Below are positions 15,379 through 25,699 of a stretch of DNA of 64,000 nucleotides, piece by piece. The stretch comes from Bacillus tuaregi (GTDB lineage: Bacteria; Bacillota; Bacilli; Bacillales; Cytobacillaceae), in assembly GCF_900104575.1 (NCBI RefSeq), contig NZ_LT629731.1, positions 632,189 to 696,188 of the forward strand, read 5' to 3'. The number at the start of each line of letters is the position of its first letter. The stretch's first letter is position 1. Both the position numbers and the translations under genes were made by a program. Under the pieces are notes generated by a model. The model saw nothing but the letters and a program-made list of their open reading frames with translations, did not search any database and was not told where the DNA came from.

Positions 15379-16725
15379 TTACACGAACAAGCTTAGTAAT
15401 AAAATAAAGCCTAATCCAGCAACGGATATAATCGTTTCAAGTAAAGTCCAGGTTGCAAATGTTTCTTTCATGCTTAAGCCAAAATATTCCTTGAACATCC
15501 AGAAACCAGCATCGTTTACGTGAGAGGCAATCACACTACCCGCACCTGTTGCTAATACAACAAGAGCAAGATTCACGTCCGTTTGTCCCAGCATTGGAAT
15601 CACAAGTCCTGCTGTTGTTAACGCCGCAACAGTTGCAGAACCAAGTGAGATACGCAGGATAGCGGCAATAATCCATGCTAGTAGGATCGGTGATAAGGAA
15701 GTGCCTTGGAACATCTCAGCTACATAATCACCAACACCGCCGTCAATTAATACCTGCTTGAAGGCACCGCCGCCCCCAATAATCAACAGCATCATTCCAA
15801 TACTTGTAATCGCGTTCGTACAAGATTCCATCACGGTTTTGATAGGGATTTTACGAGCTAAGCCCATTGTATAGACGGCCACTAACAGCGAGATCAGCAT
15901 GGCTGTACCGGCGTCACCAATGAAGCGAATCACAGCAAGGAAGCCATTATCCTCAAATCCGATTGTTTTTTGCAAAAGATTTACGATTGTCGCGAATGAC
16001 ATAAGAATAACAGGAAGTAATGCGGTAAAGACACTGATTCCAAATCCAGGTGTTTCCTCTAATTTAAATTCCTTTTGTTTACCTAATGAAGCAATATCGC
16101 CGGCTTTTGTAAAAGAATCCGGAACCATTTTTTTCGCCAGCTTTGTAAAGAGTGGTCCAGCTAAAATAACGGTTGGTACGGCAACAAGAAAGCCATAAAG
16201 CAATACTTCCCCAATATTTGCGCCATATTCACCCGCAATCACCGTAGGTCCTGGGTGTGGCGGAAGGAAGCCGTGGGTAACCGATAAAGCGGCAACCATA
16301 GGAATTCCAAGATATAAAATCGAAACCTTTAACTGTTTAGAAATCGCAAAGACGATTGGAATTAATAGAACTAAGCCTACTTCGAAAAAGAGGGCAACAC
16401 CGATAATGAATGATGCAAACACAACGGCCCATTGAATATTCTTTTCACCAAATTTGTTCACAAGCGTCATCGCAATTCGCTGCGCACCGCCTGAATCAGC
16501 GATTAACTTACCAAGCATCGCTCCAAGTCCAAAGATTAACGCTAAGTGGCCAAGTGTTCCGCCTAATCCGGCTTCAATCGTTTTCACAATGCCATCTAAT
16601 GGCATACCAAGTGCCAACGCAACACCGAAGGATACAATAATTAAGGAAATAAATGTGTTTAATTTCAGACCCATGATTAAGATTAATAGGGCTATAATTC
16701 CAATGGCAACAATAACTAATGGCAT
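15379..16725 (-). CDS. gntP: Gluconate permease
   Basis: 448 residues, the same length as the B. subtilis protein, with about a dozen membrane spans of the GntP family. Typical segments include GLGGTLGHLALIFGLGAMLG, VTHGFLPPHPGPTVIAGEYG and GSATVAALTTAGLV. It is a proton-driven gluconate uptake protein in the cytoplasmic membrane. It lies 12 bp downstream of gntK in the operon and so feeds gluconate straight to the kinase. Confidence 0.93.
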   Translation of the reverse strand: MPLVIVAIGIIALLILIMGLKLNTFISLIIVSFGVALALGMPLDGIVKTIEAGLGGTLGHLALIFGLGAMLGKLIADSGGAQRIAMTLVNKFGEKNIQWAVVFASFIIGVALFFEVGLVLLIPIVFAISKQLKVSILYLGIPMVAALSVTHGFLPPHPGPTVIAGEYGANIGEVLLYGFLVAVPTVILAGPLFTKLAKKMVPDSFTKAGDIASLGKQKEFKLEETPGFGISVFTALLPVILMSFATIVNLLQKTIGFEDNGFLAVIRFIGDAGTAMLISLLVAVYTMGLARKIPIKTVMESCTNAITSIGMMLLIIGGGGAFKQVLIDGGVGDYVAEMFQGTSLSPILLAWIIAAILRISLGSATVAALTTAGLVIPMLGQTDVNLALVVLATGAGSVIASHVNDAGFWMFKEYFGLSMKETFATWTLLETIISVAGLGFILLLSLFV

Positions 16726-16737
16726 GATGTGTTCCCC

Positions 16738-18279
16738 CTACTGATGTCTAATTAAATTTCTCTGATAGTTAGCGATTCGTGAATAATCGTCTTCTAAAAC
16801 CCTTGATAAGTTGATAAAAATCGGTAGTAATTGACGATATTCCTTTGTTGCTTCTTCCTTTGGTGTATGCTTGAAGGTGCTGCCCACCATTTCAGATACA
16901 ATCTCAAAGGAGTCAATTTCCCCTGTCGCATATAAGCCTAAAATACAGGCACCTAAGCAGGAGCTTTCATAGCTTTCAGGCACGACAACATCTGATGCAA
17001 AAATATCGGCCATCATTTGTCTCCAAACCTCGGAGCGGGCAAAGCCTCCCGTTGCTTGAATACGTGTGACAGGTCCGTCCATGCATTCTGTTAAGGCTAA
17101 AAAGACAGTATATAAATTGTAAATAACACCCTCTAAAGCAGCACGAATCATATGCTCTTTTTTATGCGACATCGTTAAGCCGAAGAAGGAGCCGCGCACG
17201 TCTGGATTCCATAATGGTGCCCGTTCACCTGCCAGGTATGGATGGAAAAGAAGTCCATCTGCCCCAGGTCTTACACGTTCGGCAATTTTCGTTAAGACTT
17301 CATACGGATCAATTCCCAGTCTCTTCGCTGTTTCAACCTCTGATGAAGCCAACTCGTCACGAATCCAGCGCAAGACCATTCCACCATTATTAACCGGTCC
17401 GCCGATGACCCAATGATTTTCTGTTAACGCATAGCAGAAGATTCTTCCTTTTTCATCGGTTTGCGGCTTGTCAATAATCGTACGGATCGCACCGCTTGTC
17501 CCGATGGTGACCGCGATTTCGCCTTTACGAATCGCATTGACACCAAGGTTCGATAGCACGCCATCGCTCGCTCCAATCACAAATGGAGTCTCTGGGTCAA
17601 TACCCATTCTCTTGGCTAAATCAGGCTCACAATGATTGAACATCTTAGTGGTTGGCACGAGCTCAGATAATTGTGCAGGTGTAATTCCGGCAATTTGTAG
17701 CGCCTCTTCATCCCAAGCCAGTTTTTCAAGATTCATCATACCCATGCATGAAGCAAGTGAATAATCAACAACATATTGATTAAAGAAACGTTTAAAAATA
17801 AATTCCTTAATTCCGATATATTTTTTCGCTTTCGCGGCGATTTCAGGACGGTCATGGACAATCCAAGCGATTTTACATAATGGGGACATTGGATGAATCG
17901 GAGTTCCGGTTCGTTTGTAGACCTCATGTCCGTTCAATTCATTTTTAATCTTATGGGCCCATGCTTCACTGCGGTTATCCGCCCAAGTGATCACAGGCGT
18001 GAGCGGCTCGTCGTTTTCATCCATAGCAATGACACTGTGCATGGCACTGCTAAAAGAAATAAAGGAGAGCTTCTTATCCTGGCTGCGTTTCATAATATTG
18101 CTAATGGCTTGTACGACCGCCTGATAAATCTCTTCCGGGTTTTGTTCAGCTGTTGAAATATCTGGTGTGTGGAGCGGGTAGCCGATATTTTCATGCTGGA
18201 TAACCTCACCCTTTTCCGTAAATAACACAGCCTTTGTACTGGTTGTTCCGATATCAATCCCTAACATATAGCTAGTCAT
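16738..18279 (-). CDS. gntK: Gluconokinase
   Basis: 513 residues of the FGGY carbohydrate-kinase family, phosphorylating gluconate to 6-phosphogluconate. The N-terminal phosphate-binding LGIDIGTTSTKAVLF, the FGGY signature region (VIGASDGVLSNLGVNA, AVTIGTSGAIR) and the C-terminal ATGGFARSEVWRQMMAD with SSCLGACILGLYA are visible. The start overlaps the gntR stop by 8 bp, indicating coupling to the repressor gene as in B. subtilis. Confidence 0.94.
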   Translation of the reverse strand: MTSYMLGIDIGTTSTKAVLFTEKGEVIQHENIGYPLHTPDISTAEQNPEEIYQAVVQAISNIMKRSQDKKLSFISFSSAMHSVIAMDENDEPLTPVITWADNRSEAWAHKIKNELNGHEVYKRTGTPIHPMSPLCKIAWIVHDRPEIAAKAKKYIGIKEFIFKRFFNQYVVDYSLASCMGMMNLEKLAWDEEALQIAGITPAQLSELVPTTKMFNHCEPDLAKRMGIDPETPFVIGASDGVLSNLGVNAIRKGEIAVTIGTSGAIRTIIDKPQTDEKGRIFCYALTENHWVIGGPVNNGGMVLRWIRDELASSEVETAKRLGIDPYEVLTKIAERVRPGADGLLFHPYLAGERAPLWNPDVRGSFFGLTMSHKKEHMIRAALEGVIYNLYTVFLALTECMDGPVTRIQATGGFARSEVWRQMMADIFASDVVVPESYESSCLGACILGLYATGEIDSFEIVSEMVGSTFKHTPKEEATKEYRQLLPIFINLSRVLEDDYSRIANYQRNLIRHQ

Positions 18280-19003
18280 CTTGCTGCTCAGCTCCTTTAG
18301 TCATCATTTGTTGCGACCGCCATAAGTCATCTACTTTTCCTTGAACATCGTCAAAGTTTTCGTGTAAAGACTTAATCATCAGTTTTCGATCCTTTGCCTT
18401 GATGGCCTCGATATAGAGTTCATGGTTTTCGATAATTCGATTTAAATCATCATAGTTTTCCTTGAAGCGCACGCGCATCGATAAAAGAATGAAGCCTTCC
18501 ATCACCGGCTTTAAATTATTCCAAATCATGAGGATATAGGAATGGCCGATGGATCGAATGATGGTTTCGTGGAACAGGACGTCCTGATAAGCAAATTCAT
18601 CAGCATCCTGATATCTGACCGCCACCTTCATCATTTCTAATATTTTGCTTAGCTCCATTGCTAATTCGTTCGTCTCCATTTTCAAGAGACGTTCAAACAC
18701 AAACGTTTCAATCATGAGACGTACATCATAGATTTCTTCTACTTCCTTTTCGGTTAAACCAACGACAACCGCACCCATTTTTTCTAAACGGATGATATTT
18801 TCTGATGAAAGTGTTCTTAACGCTTCCCGGACAGGAGAGCGGCTCACATCAAAATCTCCCGCTAATTTATTCTCTGAAAGAGTGGTGCCGCTTTCAATAA
18901 GGCCGGATATAATACGCATTCTAAGCTCGTAAGCAACACGGTCACCTGTCGAGGCCTTAGAAAGCCATTTTTGAGGATATAAATATTCCTTAGATTGACT
19001 CAT
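18272..19003 (-). CDS. gntR: Gluconate operon repressor GntR
   Basis: 243 residues. Residues ~20-85 are the GntR winged helix-turn-helix (VAYELRMRIISGLIESGTTLSENKLAGDFDVSRSPVREALRTL), followed by an FCD/FadR-like helical ligand domain with the metal-binding pattern D...H...H (YDVRLMIETFV, DVLFHETIIRSIGH, NHELYIEAI). It is the first gene of the operon and represses its own promoter until gluconate binds. The palindromic operator is visible upstream. Confidence 0.93.
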   Translation of the reverse strand: MSQSKEYLYPQKWLSKASTGDRVAYELRMRIISGLIESGTTLSENKLAGDFDVSRSPVREALRTLSSENIIRLEKMGAVVVGLTEKEVEEIYDVRLMIETFVFERLLKMETNELAMELSKILEMMKVAVRYQDADEFAYQDVLFHETIIRSIGHSYILMIWNNLKPVMEGFILLSMRVRFKENYDDLNRIIENHELYIEAIKAKDRKLMIKSLHENFDDVQGKVDDLWRSQQMMTKGAEQQDD

Positions 19004-19031
19004 ACAATCACCTAGTTTATCAAATAATCCA

Positions 19032-19105
19032 AGTATACTTGTGTATCTGTATACCTGTATACAAGTATTATAACTAAATTATCGAGAATTGCAAGCGCTT
19101 TACAA
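19032..19105 (-). promoter_or_regulatory. gnt promoter, GntR operator and cre-like site
   Basis: On the minus strand, TTGCAA (19094-19089), a 16-bp spacer and TATAAT (19072-19067). Immediately downstream lies the palindromic operator region containing tacttgtatacaggtatac and acacaagtatactt, very like the B. subtilis GntR operator. A cre-like sequence (tgtaaagcgcttgcaa) overlaps the -35 region, so CcpA-mediated catabolite repression is likely. Confidence 0.8.
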
Positions 19106-19361
19106 AATTCAAAGGTTTGGATTATTTTAGCGGAATAACTCCGCTTATTATTAAGTCCTTTTCTAACATAGTGAAAACAACCTTCATTAGTAATAGAGGC
19201 TTTTATTAAAGTAATAGTGCCGAAACCGCATTTAAATTTTCATAAAATTAATTAAATTATAACGGGTAGTATAGGAATATTATGGTAAAATAGTACTGTG
19301 TAAACAGAGCTGCAAATGCTTCGTTTTGACTAATAGAGAGGTCACTGGGAGGAGTGAAGAA

Positions 19362-21794
19362 ATGAACTTTATAGCTCATATCCGTGAATCTGATAATTAT
19401 ATACAATCTGTTAAAGACCATTTATTAAAGGTTAAAGAATTAGCTGAACTTTATGGTGAATCGATGGGTGTCAAACATCTTGCGGGGCTTGCTGGTATGT
19501 TACATGACCTAGGGAAATATACTATTAAATTTAGAGACTACATATTGGAAGCCGTACATAACCCTGATACACCGCCAAAAAGAGGAAGTGTTGATCACTC
19601 AACCGCAGGTGGTAAGCTTTTATTTGATTTTTTCCACTCAAACAACAAACACTCTAATCTTTATAAAGCACTGTTATCTGAAGTAATAGGAAACGCTATC
19701 ATCTCCCACCATTCATATATTCATGATTTTTTAAGTCCTGATTTGCAATCCAAATATTTAAATAGAGTTAAAGATAAAAAACTAGAGGAATTTGATTTCT
19801 CAAAAAGGCTATTTTTTGAACAAGTCATAAGCGAAAAAGAATTTCAGGAATACGTGACCAAAGCAGCGTTTGAATTAGAAAGCTTTTTAGCAAAAGAATC
19901 TCCAGAAAATAATGAAAAGCAATTAATGTTTTTAACCAAATTTATCTTTAGTGCCTTAATTGATGCCGACCGTACAAATACAAGATTATTTGAAGAAGGG
20001 AAGCAAGAATGCTCAGTGATTCACTATGATAAACTATTCAAAACCTATTACGAAAGATTAATGGAAAAAGTAGAATCCTTCAAGCATCACTCTAATGCCC
20101 ATACGCCCATTAATCGTTTAAGAACAGAAATGTCAGACCTATGTGAACAATTTGCTGTAAAGCCTTCTGGGATATACACATTATCTATTCCAACTGGAGG
20201 AGGTAAAACGCTTGCAAGCTTAAGATATGCACTAAAACATGCACAACTCTATCAAAAAAAACATATTATTTATGTCGTCCCGTATACGACGATTATTGAG
20301 CAAAATGCTGAAGAGGTTCGAAATATTTTAAAGGATGATGCAAATATTTTAGAACATCATTCAAACGTGATAGAAGACGTGAATGTTAATGATGAAGATT
20401 TAAAAGGATACACAAATATACAGAGAAAATTGAAACTAGCTAAAGATAATTGGGACTCTCCGATTATTTTTACAACAATGGTTCAATTCTTAAATGCCTT
20501 TTATGCCAATGGGAGTAGGAATATTCGACGGCTTCATAATCTAACTGAATCCGTCATTATATTTGATGAAGTACAAAAGGTTCCGATTAAATGTTTGTCA
20601 TTATTTAATCAAGCAGTTAACTTTTTAAAAACATATGGTCAATCTAGTATGATATTGTGCACAGCTACACAGCCTGCTTTGGATTTTGTTAAACATAAAT
20701 TAGACATCAATCCAGGGGCAGAAATGATTCATCACCTAGACCATGTAATTGAGGCTTTTAGACGTGTTGAAATAATAGATAAAGCAACGGAAGAAACCTT
20801 TAATAATGAGAAACTTGCCTCATTTATAGAAGAGATAATGGAGGCAAAACAAAGTGTGCTGGTTATCCTTAATACAAAAACAGTTGTAAAAAATTTGTAT
20901 ATGAAATTGAAAGAGAACAATCAAGGAGCAGCTGTTTATCATTTAAGTACAGCGATGTGTGCTGCCCATCGAAACCAGATTCTACAAAAAATAAGGGAGC
21001 ATTTGAAAGTAGGAAATAAAATAATCTGTATCAGCACCCAATTAATAGAAGCCGGTGTAGATGTTAGTTTTGAGTGTGTGATTCGTTCCTTAGCTGGATT
21101 AGATTCCATTGCACAAGCTGCTGGACGCTGCAATCGACATGGTGAAAAGGAAATCCAGCCTGTCTATATTATTGATCACGAGGAAGAGAAGTTAAACAAG
21201 TTAGAAGAGATTAAAGAAGGGAAAAAAGTAGCTAAAAAAATACTCATTGATTTAAAACATGATCAAAGGAAATATGGTGGGCATATTCTATCGGAACAAG
21301 CAATGGAGAAGTATTTTAAAGAATATTATACAGGATTTGAATTGTCTTTAAATTATTTTATCCCTAGGATTAAGAAGGATATGATGGAACTTTTAACTGT
21401 AGCAAAGGGAAATTATAGCTACCATAAAGCATATTGTTCCATCCATAAACATTCTGTTCCCTTATTTATTGTGAACAGCTATAGAACTGCAGCAGAAAAT
21501 TTTCATGTGATTGAAAACCATACCTCATCGGTTTTCGTTCCGTATGGAGAGGGAAAAGAAATCATTTCAGAATGTAATGGACTCAGCAAAATTGAGGACT
21601 TTTCACGTTTACTGAAAAGAGCTCAACATTACACAATTAATCTCTATGACTATGAACAAAGACTACTAGAACAAAATAATGGACTAGTGTCCTTATTGGA
21701 TGGGAAAATCCTTGCTCTTAGAGAAGGAGCATATCATGATGAGTTTGGATTTAATCTTGAAAATAATAGTCCGTTAGAGTTTTTACAATGGTAA
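19362..21794 (+). CDS. cas3: CRISPR-associated helicase-nuclease Cas3 (type I-C)
   Basis: 810 residues from ATG 19362, chosen with gggaggag 8 bases upstream; the frame opens 36 bp earlier without a site. N-terminal HD nuclease: H20, HD at 48-49 (GMLHDLGK), DHS at 78-80 and SHHSY. SF2 helicase: Walker A PTGGGKT (~280), DEVQ box IIFDEVQKVP (~400), CTATQPA, and motif VI QAAGRCNRHGE. It is recruited by Cascade to nick and degrade target DNA. It is separated from cas5c by 400 bp holding a terminator and a dispersed repeat, unlike the tight packing of the other cas genes. Confidence 0.96.
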   Translation: MNFIAHIRESDNYIQSVKDHLLKVKELAELYGESMGVKHLAGLAGMLHDLGKYTIKFRDYILEAVHNPDTPPKRGSVDHSTAGGKLLFDFFHSNNKHSNLYKALLSEVIGNAIISHHSYIHDFLSPDLQSKYLNRVKDKKLEEFDFSKRLFFEQVISEKEFQEYVTKAAFELESFLAKESPENNEKQLMFLTKFIFSALIDADRTNTRLFEEGKQECSVIHYDKLFKTYYERLMEKVESFKHHSNAHTPINRLRTEMSDLCEQFAVKPSGIYTLSIPTGGGKTLASLRYALKHAQLYQKKHIIYVVPYTTIIEQNAEEVRNILKDDANILEHHSNVIEDVNVNDEDLKGYTNIQRKLKLAKDNWDSPIIFTTMVQFLNAFYANGSRNIRRLHNLTESVIIFDEVQKVPIKCLSLFNQAVNFLKTYGQSSMILCTATQPALDFVKHKLDINPGAEMIHHLDHVIEAFRRVEIIDKATEETFNNEKLASFIEEIMEAKQSVLVILNTKTVVKNLYMKLKENNQGAAVYHLSTAMCAAHRNQILQKIREHLKVGNKIICISTQLIEAGVDVSFECVIRSLAGLDSIAQAAGRCNRHGEKEIQPVYIIDHEEEKLNKLEEIKEGKKVAKKILIDLKHDQRKYGGHILSEQAMEKYFKEYYTGFELSLNYFIPRIKKDMMELLTVAKGNYSYHKAYCSIHKHSVPLFIVNSYRTAAENFHVIENHTSSVFVPYGEGKEIISECNGLSKIEDFSRLLKRAQHYTINLYDYEQRLLEQNNGLVSLLDGKILALREGAYHDEFGFNLENNSPLEFLQW

Positions 21795-21796
21795 AA

Positions 21797-21824
21797 ACCT
21801 ATCTTTTTTAAGATAGGTTTCCAA
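21797..21824 (+). terminator. Terminator-like hairpin after cas3
   Basis: aaacctatctt-tttt-aagataggttt, directly after the cas3 stop. The stem is strong and ends in ttt; it could reduce read-through from cas3 into the downstream cas genes. Confidence 0.65.
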
Positions 21825-21865
21825 ATAATATAATATATATTTCAATCCACACTTTTTTAAACATA

Positions 21866-22050
21866 GGCTTTGTTAGAGCACAGTGTTGTTTTTTAAGCAG
21901 GTTGATTGTAGTGGAAGGCACGAAGACTCCTGCAGGAGAAGCGAAACAGTCGAGACCCCGGAGACACGAAGTGTCGAGGAGGCTCGGCGGTCGCCTGCGG
22001 AAAGCGAAGTGCCTGCAACGGAAATCAACATCCTAGTTTAACAGAGCCTA
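21866..22050 (-). repeat. Bacillaceae ~150-bp GC-rich dispersed repeat (inserted in the cas operon)
   Basis: The core (21901-22028) runs from gttgattgtagtggaaggca to acggaaatcaac and contains a long GC-rich imperfect palindrome (gagacacgaagtgtcgagg). Imperfect inverted repeats aggctttgttaga / tttaacagagcct flank it. An inverted full copy is at 49897-50026 and a truncated end at 1625-1640. This type of element is abundant between genes in Bacillaceae (recalled, not searched). It splits cas3 from cas5c. Confidence 0.8.
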
Positions 22051-22195
22051 AACATAAAAAAGTGACATTTATATAATAGCATATTAAAAATTAAACAAAT
22101 AACTTTCATATAATATATTATTTATTTTGAAAAATTTGCAAAAAAGTATTAAATTTGAATTATTAGGAATACAAAAAATGGAAAGAGGTGAGAAT

Positions 22196-22918
22196 ATGCG
22201 AAATTCAATTGAATTTGAAGTGTTTGGAAACTATGCCTTATTTACAGATCCTTTAACAAAGATGGGGGGTGAAAAGCTGTCGTATCAGGTACCAACCTAT
22301 CAGGCATTGAAAGGAATTGTGGAATCAATTTATTGGAAGCCAACGATTCTATTTATTGTTGATGAGGTTCGTATTATGAATCCAATTAAAATGGAATCGA
22401 AGGGAATCCGTCCTATTGAATATGGTGGAGGAAATACACTTGCCAACTATACTTATTTAAAAGATGTAAGGTACCAAGTGCGAGCGCATTTTATCTTTAA
22501 CTCTTATCGGCCTGATATGGCTTTTGACCGAAATGAACACAAACATCACAATATTTTAAAGCGCTCTCTCAAGGCTGGTGGACGCAGAGACATCTTTCTC
22601 GGTACACGAGAATGCCAAGGCTATGTAGAGCCATGTGTTTTCGGGGAAGGGAAAGGTTATTATGACGAGTATGATGGTGCCATTCATTTTGGGACGATGA
22701 TTCATGGAATCAATTATCCAGATGAGACTGGCAAAAATAAAATGGAAGCAAGACTTTGGAATCCAGTAATGAAGAATGGCATTATTCAATTCATTAGGCC
22801 CGACCAATGTACACTCATTCGAGAAATTACAGATATGGAGCCTAAGCACTTTGATCAAACCAATGTTGAGTCAGCAGATAATTTAGAAGAAACATGGGTA
22901 GAGGGGGGGCATCAATGA
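22196..22918 (+). CDS. cas5c: Cas5c (Cas5d), crRNA-processing nuclease of type I-C
   Basis: 240 residues from ATG 22196, with agaggtgag upstream; the frame is open earlier (22127) but without a site. In type I-C, Cas5 replaces Cas6: it cuts pre-crRNA and caps the 5' handle. The Cas5 fold start ([16 protein letters not shown]) and the catalytic Lys-His pair in EHKHHNIL are seen, as are [17 protein letters not shown] and a C-terminal [13 protein letters not shown]. The upstream 24 bases (SIKFELLG if translated) resemble the true 5' end (SIEFEVFG), perhaps a duplication scar. The stop overlaps the cas8c start (ATGA). Confidence 0.94.
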   Translation: MRNSIEFEVFGNYALFTDPLTKMGGEKLSYQVPTYQALKGIVESIYWKPTILFIVDEVRIMNPIKMESKGIRPIEYGGGNTLANYTYLKDVRYQVRAHFIFNSYRPDMAFDRNEHKHHNILKRSLKAGGRRDIFLGTRECQGYVEPCVFGEGKGYYDEYDGAIHFGTMIHGINYPDETGKNKMEARLWNPVMKNGIIQFIRPDQCTLIREITDMEPKHFDQTNVESADNLEETWVEGGHQ

Positions 22919-24822
22919 GCTGGTTATTAAATCTTTATGAAACCTATGAATCTAATCTAGGTCAGGTTGGATTGATTGAACAAAAGTACAATGGCCAAGA
23001 TTTTACCTTGTTACCTATCTCGCACACTACTCAAAATGCCCATATTGAAGTAGAGATAACGGAAGAGGGGGAGTTTCATTCCGCATCTGTGATTGATAAA
23101 AATGCTGCTAGCACATTAATTCCATGTACAGAAGAATCTTCAAACAGAGCTGGCTCCAAAATTGCTCCTTATCCTCTTCATGATAAATTAAGCTATGTAG
23201 CAGGAGATTTTATTTCATATGGCGGGAAAATAAAAAAAGAAGAGCCCTTTACATACTATATTGCTCAACTAAAAGAATGGGCTGATTCTCCATATAGTAT
23301 AGATAAAGTAAAAAGCATCTATCGTTATTTAGCCAAAAGATGTTTAATTAAAGATTTAGTCGAGAACAAAGTTTTATTTGTAGATGTAAAAAATCAATTA
23401 ATTGATAAATGGGATAAAAAATATGAGTCCATACATGGGGAGCGCCCGCAGGTCTTTTCTGTTATTAATGGCGGTATAGAAAGCGCCTTTATTCGCTTTA
23501 ATGTCTATTCTTCCGAAAAAGTACTGACAAAGGTATGGAAAGACCCGGAGATGTATGAATCTTTTATTCGCTTTTACCGAAATATGCTAGGGAATGAGGA
23601 TCTTTGTTATGTAACTGGGAAAATGCTGCCGAGCACTGACAAGCACGCGAATAAAATTAGAGGATCATTTGACAAGGCCAAATTAATCTCGGCTAATGAT
23701 ACAAGTGGTTTTACTTTTAGAGGGCGTTTTAAGATTGGAAATGAAGTGGCAAGTATCAGCTATGAAGTATCTCAAAAGGCACATAACGCATTAAAATGGT
23801 TAATTAACCGGCAAGGAAAAACGATTGATCAACGGATTTTCTTAGTATGGGGAAATGATGAACCAGATATTCCGGGATTAACAGAAGATACTTGGGATCT
23901 TTACTCGTTAACTTCCACGACGATTAATAATAGAACAAGAACTGCTTTTACTAACCAAGAATTTGCCAATGAAGTATCTAAGGCTCTGGATGGCTATTCA
24001 AATAATTTATCCATTCAATCAAATATTAATATTATGATTCTAGATTCTGCAACTACTGGGAGATTAGCCGTACTCTATTACCGAAATATAGATAAAGAGC
24101 TATACCTGAATCGACTTAAGAAATGGCATACAACATGTGTATGGCTTCATCGTTACCGTAAAAATGATGAAGGTGATTTTGTCCAGTTTTATGGTGCACC
24201 TGCTACGAAGGATATTGCCTTTGCTGCGTATGGAACTAGAGCAAATGAAAAGGTCGTTAAAGGATTAATGGAGCGGCTCCTTCCTTGTATGATTGATGAC
24301 GACATGCAAAGACTTCCTCTTGATATTGTTAGGAGTGCCTTCTACCGTGCTTCAAATCCGGTATCTATGGAAAAATGGGAATGGGAAAAAACACTTAGTA
24401 TTACTTGTGCATTAATTAACAAACAGGAGGGATATGATGTGGGACTAGATACAGAAAATAATAATCGTGATTATTTATTTGGACGGTTATTGGCCGTCGC
24501 AGATGTACTGGAAAGACGAGCCTTAAGTACTGATGAAACTCGTTCTACTAATGCCATTCGTTATATGAACTCTTTTTCTAAACATCCAGCAAGAACATGG
24601 AAAACAATTCAAGAAAGTCTTCAACCTTACCAAGCACGCTTAGGGACAAAAGGATTATATCTTTCTAAATTGATAGATGATATTGCTTCTAGAATTCACT
24701 TTGATGATTTTAATAATAGACCATTATCAGGCAAGTATTTACTAGGTTTTTATAGTCAACGTCATGAGTTATATCAAAAGAAGGAAAAAAATATCATTAC
24801 AGAAGAATTAACTATAGAGTAG
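22915..24822 (+). CDS. cas8c: Cas8c (Csd1), large subunit of type I-C Cascade
   Basis: 635 residues. The start ATG at 22915 overlaps the cas5c stop (ATGA) and follows a G-rich ribosome-binding site. Recognised as Csd1/Cas8c by its N-terminus ([19 protein letters not shown]), its length, and mid-protein sequences typical of the family (YCYVTG-like [21 protein letters not shown]-like [12 protein letters not shown]). It recognises the PAM and stabilises the R-loop. Its 3' fifth also encodes Cas11c from an internal start at 24439. Confidence 0.94.
   Translation: MSWLLNLYETYESNLGQVGLIEQKYNGQDFTLLPISHTTQNAHIEVEITEEGEFHSASVIDKNAASTLIPCTEESSNRAGSKIAPYPLHDKLSYVAGDFISYGGKIKKEEPFTYYIAQLKEWADSPYSIDKVKSIYRYLAKRCLIKDLVENKVLFVDVKNQLIDKWDKKYESIHGERPQVFSVINGGIESAFIRFNVYSSEKVLTKVWKDPEMYESFIRFYRNMLGNEDLCYVTGKMLPSTDKHANKIRGSFDKAKLISANDTSGFTFRGRFKIGNEVASISYEVSQKAHNALKWLINRQGKTIDQRIFLVWGNDEPDIPGLTEDTWDLYSLTSTTINNRTRTAFTNQEFANEVSKALDGYSNNLSIQSNINIMILDSATTGRLAVLYYRNIDKELYLNRLKKWHTTCVWLHRYRKNDEGDFVQFYGAPATKDIAFAAYGTRANEKVVKGLMERLLPCMIDDDMQRLPLDIVRSAFYRASNPVSMEKWEWEKTLSITCALINKQEGYDVGLDTENNNRDYLFGRLLAVADVLERRALSTDETRSTNAIRYMNSFSKHPARTWKTIQESLQPYQARLGTKGLYLSKLIDDIASRIHFDDFNNRPLSGKYLLGFYSQRHELYQKKEKNIITEELTIE
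24439..24822 (+). CDS. cas11c: Cas11c small subunit, internal start within cas8c
   Basis: Within cas8c an AGGAGG (24425-24430) lies 8 bases before an in-frame GTG (24439), giving a 127-residue protein starting at [16 protein letters not shown] and sharing the Cas8c C-terminus. Separate translation of the small subunit Cas11 from inside cas8c is established for type I-C systems. The helical sequence ([14 protein letters not shown]) fits the small-subunit bundle that lines the Cascade belly. Position, frame and ribosome-binding site all agree, but the product itself is inferred. Confidence 0.8.
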   Translation: MGLDTENNNRDYLFGRLLAVADVLERRALSTDETRSTNAIRYMNSFSKHPARTWKTIQESLQPYQARLGTKGLYLSKLIDDIASRIHFDDFNNRPLSGKYLLGFYSQRHELYQKKEKNIITEELTIE

Positions 24823-24835
24823 GGAGAGATAGAAT

Positions 24836-25699
24836 ATGACGACTTTAGATCATAAAGTAGATTTTGCTGTTGTTTTGTCTGTTACAAAAGCTAATCCCAA
24901 TGGAGATCCGTTAAATGGAAATCGTCCGAGACAGAATTATGATGGACATGGTGAAATTTCAGATGTAGCTATTAAGAGAAAAATTAGAAACCGGCTGCAG
25001 GATATGGGAGAATCTATTTTTGTTCAATCAAATGACAGAAATACAGATCATCTAAAAAGCTTACGTGAACGTGCTGATGCTAATCCTGAGTTACAAAAAC
25101 TATTAAAAACAAAAAATAGTTCAAATGAGGACTTTGCCAGTATTGCTTGTCAGGAATGGATTGATGTAAGGAGTTTTGGTCAGGTCTTTGCATTTAAGGG
25201 GTCTGGATCTGGATCCGGTGTTTCTGTAGGTGTTAGAGGACCTGTGTCCATCCATACCGCTACGAGTGTAGCCCCAATTGATATTACAAGTATGCAAATT
25301 ACTAAAAGTGTTAATTCCGAGCCTGGAAAGGAAAAAGGTTCAGATACCATGGGGATGAAGCATCGTGTCGACTTTGGGGTTTACGTTTTTTACGGTAGTA
25401 TCAATACACAGTTAGCTGAAAAAACTGGGTTTACGAATGAAGATGCTAAAAAAATTAAACAAACCCTGATAACTCTATTTGAAAATGACGCTTCGGCTGC
25501 AAGACCAGAGGGAAGTATGGAAGTAAATAAGGTATATTGGTGGGAGCATAATTCAAAGCTTGGTCAATATTCTTCAGCAAAGGTTCACCGGCTACTAGAG
25601 GTAAAACAGATGGTTGAAGAGCCAAGGTCGATTAATGACTATAATATCACTTTAAATGAATTAGAGGGCTTGAAGGTAGATGTCCTAGATGGACTATGA
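24836..25699 (+). CDS. cas7c: Cas7c (Csd2), Cascade backbone subunit
   Basis: 287 residues with agggagag before the ATG. The Cas7/Csd2 N-terminus is characteristic (FAVVLSVTKANPNGDPLNGNRPRQ, then VAIKRKIRNRLQD), as are the central VRSFGQVFAF with a glycine-rich thumb segment (GSGSGSGVSVGVRGPVS) and MGMKHRVDFGVYVFYG. Several copies polymerise along the crRNA spacer. The 3' end overlaps cas4 by 11 bp, consistent with a single translationally coupled message. Confidence 0.95.
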   Translation: MTTLDHKVDFAVVLSVTKANPNGDPLNGNRPRQNYDGHGEISDVAIKRKIRNRLQDMGESIFVQSNDRNTDHLKSLRERADANPELQKLLKTKNSSNEDFASIACQEWIDVRSFGQVFAFKGSGSGSGVSVGVRGPVSIHTATSVAPIDITSMQITKSVNSEPGKEKGSDTMGMKHRVDFGVYVFYGSINTQLAEKTGFTNEDAKKIKQTLITLFENDASAARPEGSMEVNKVYWWEHNSKLGQYSSAKVHRLLEVKQMVEEPRSINDYNITLNELEGLKVDVLDGL

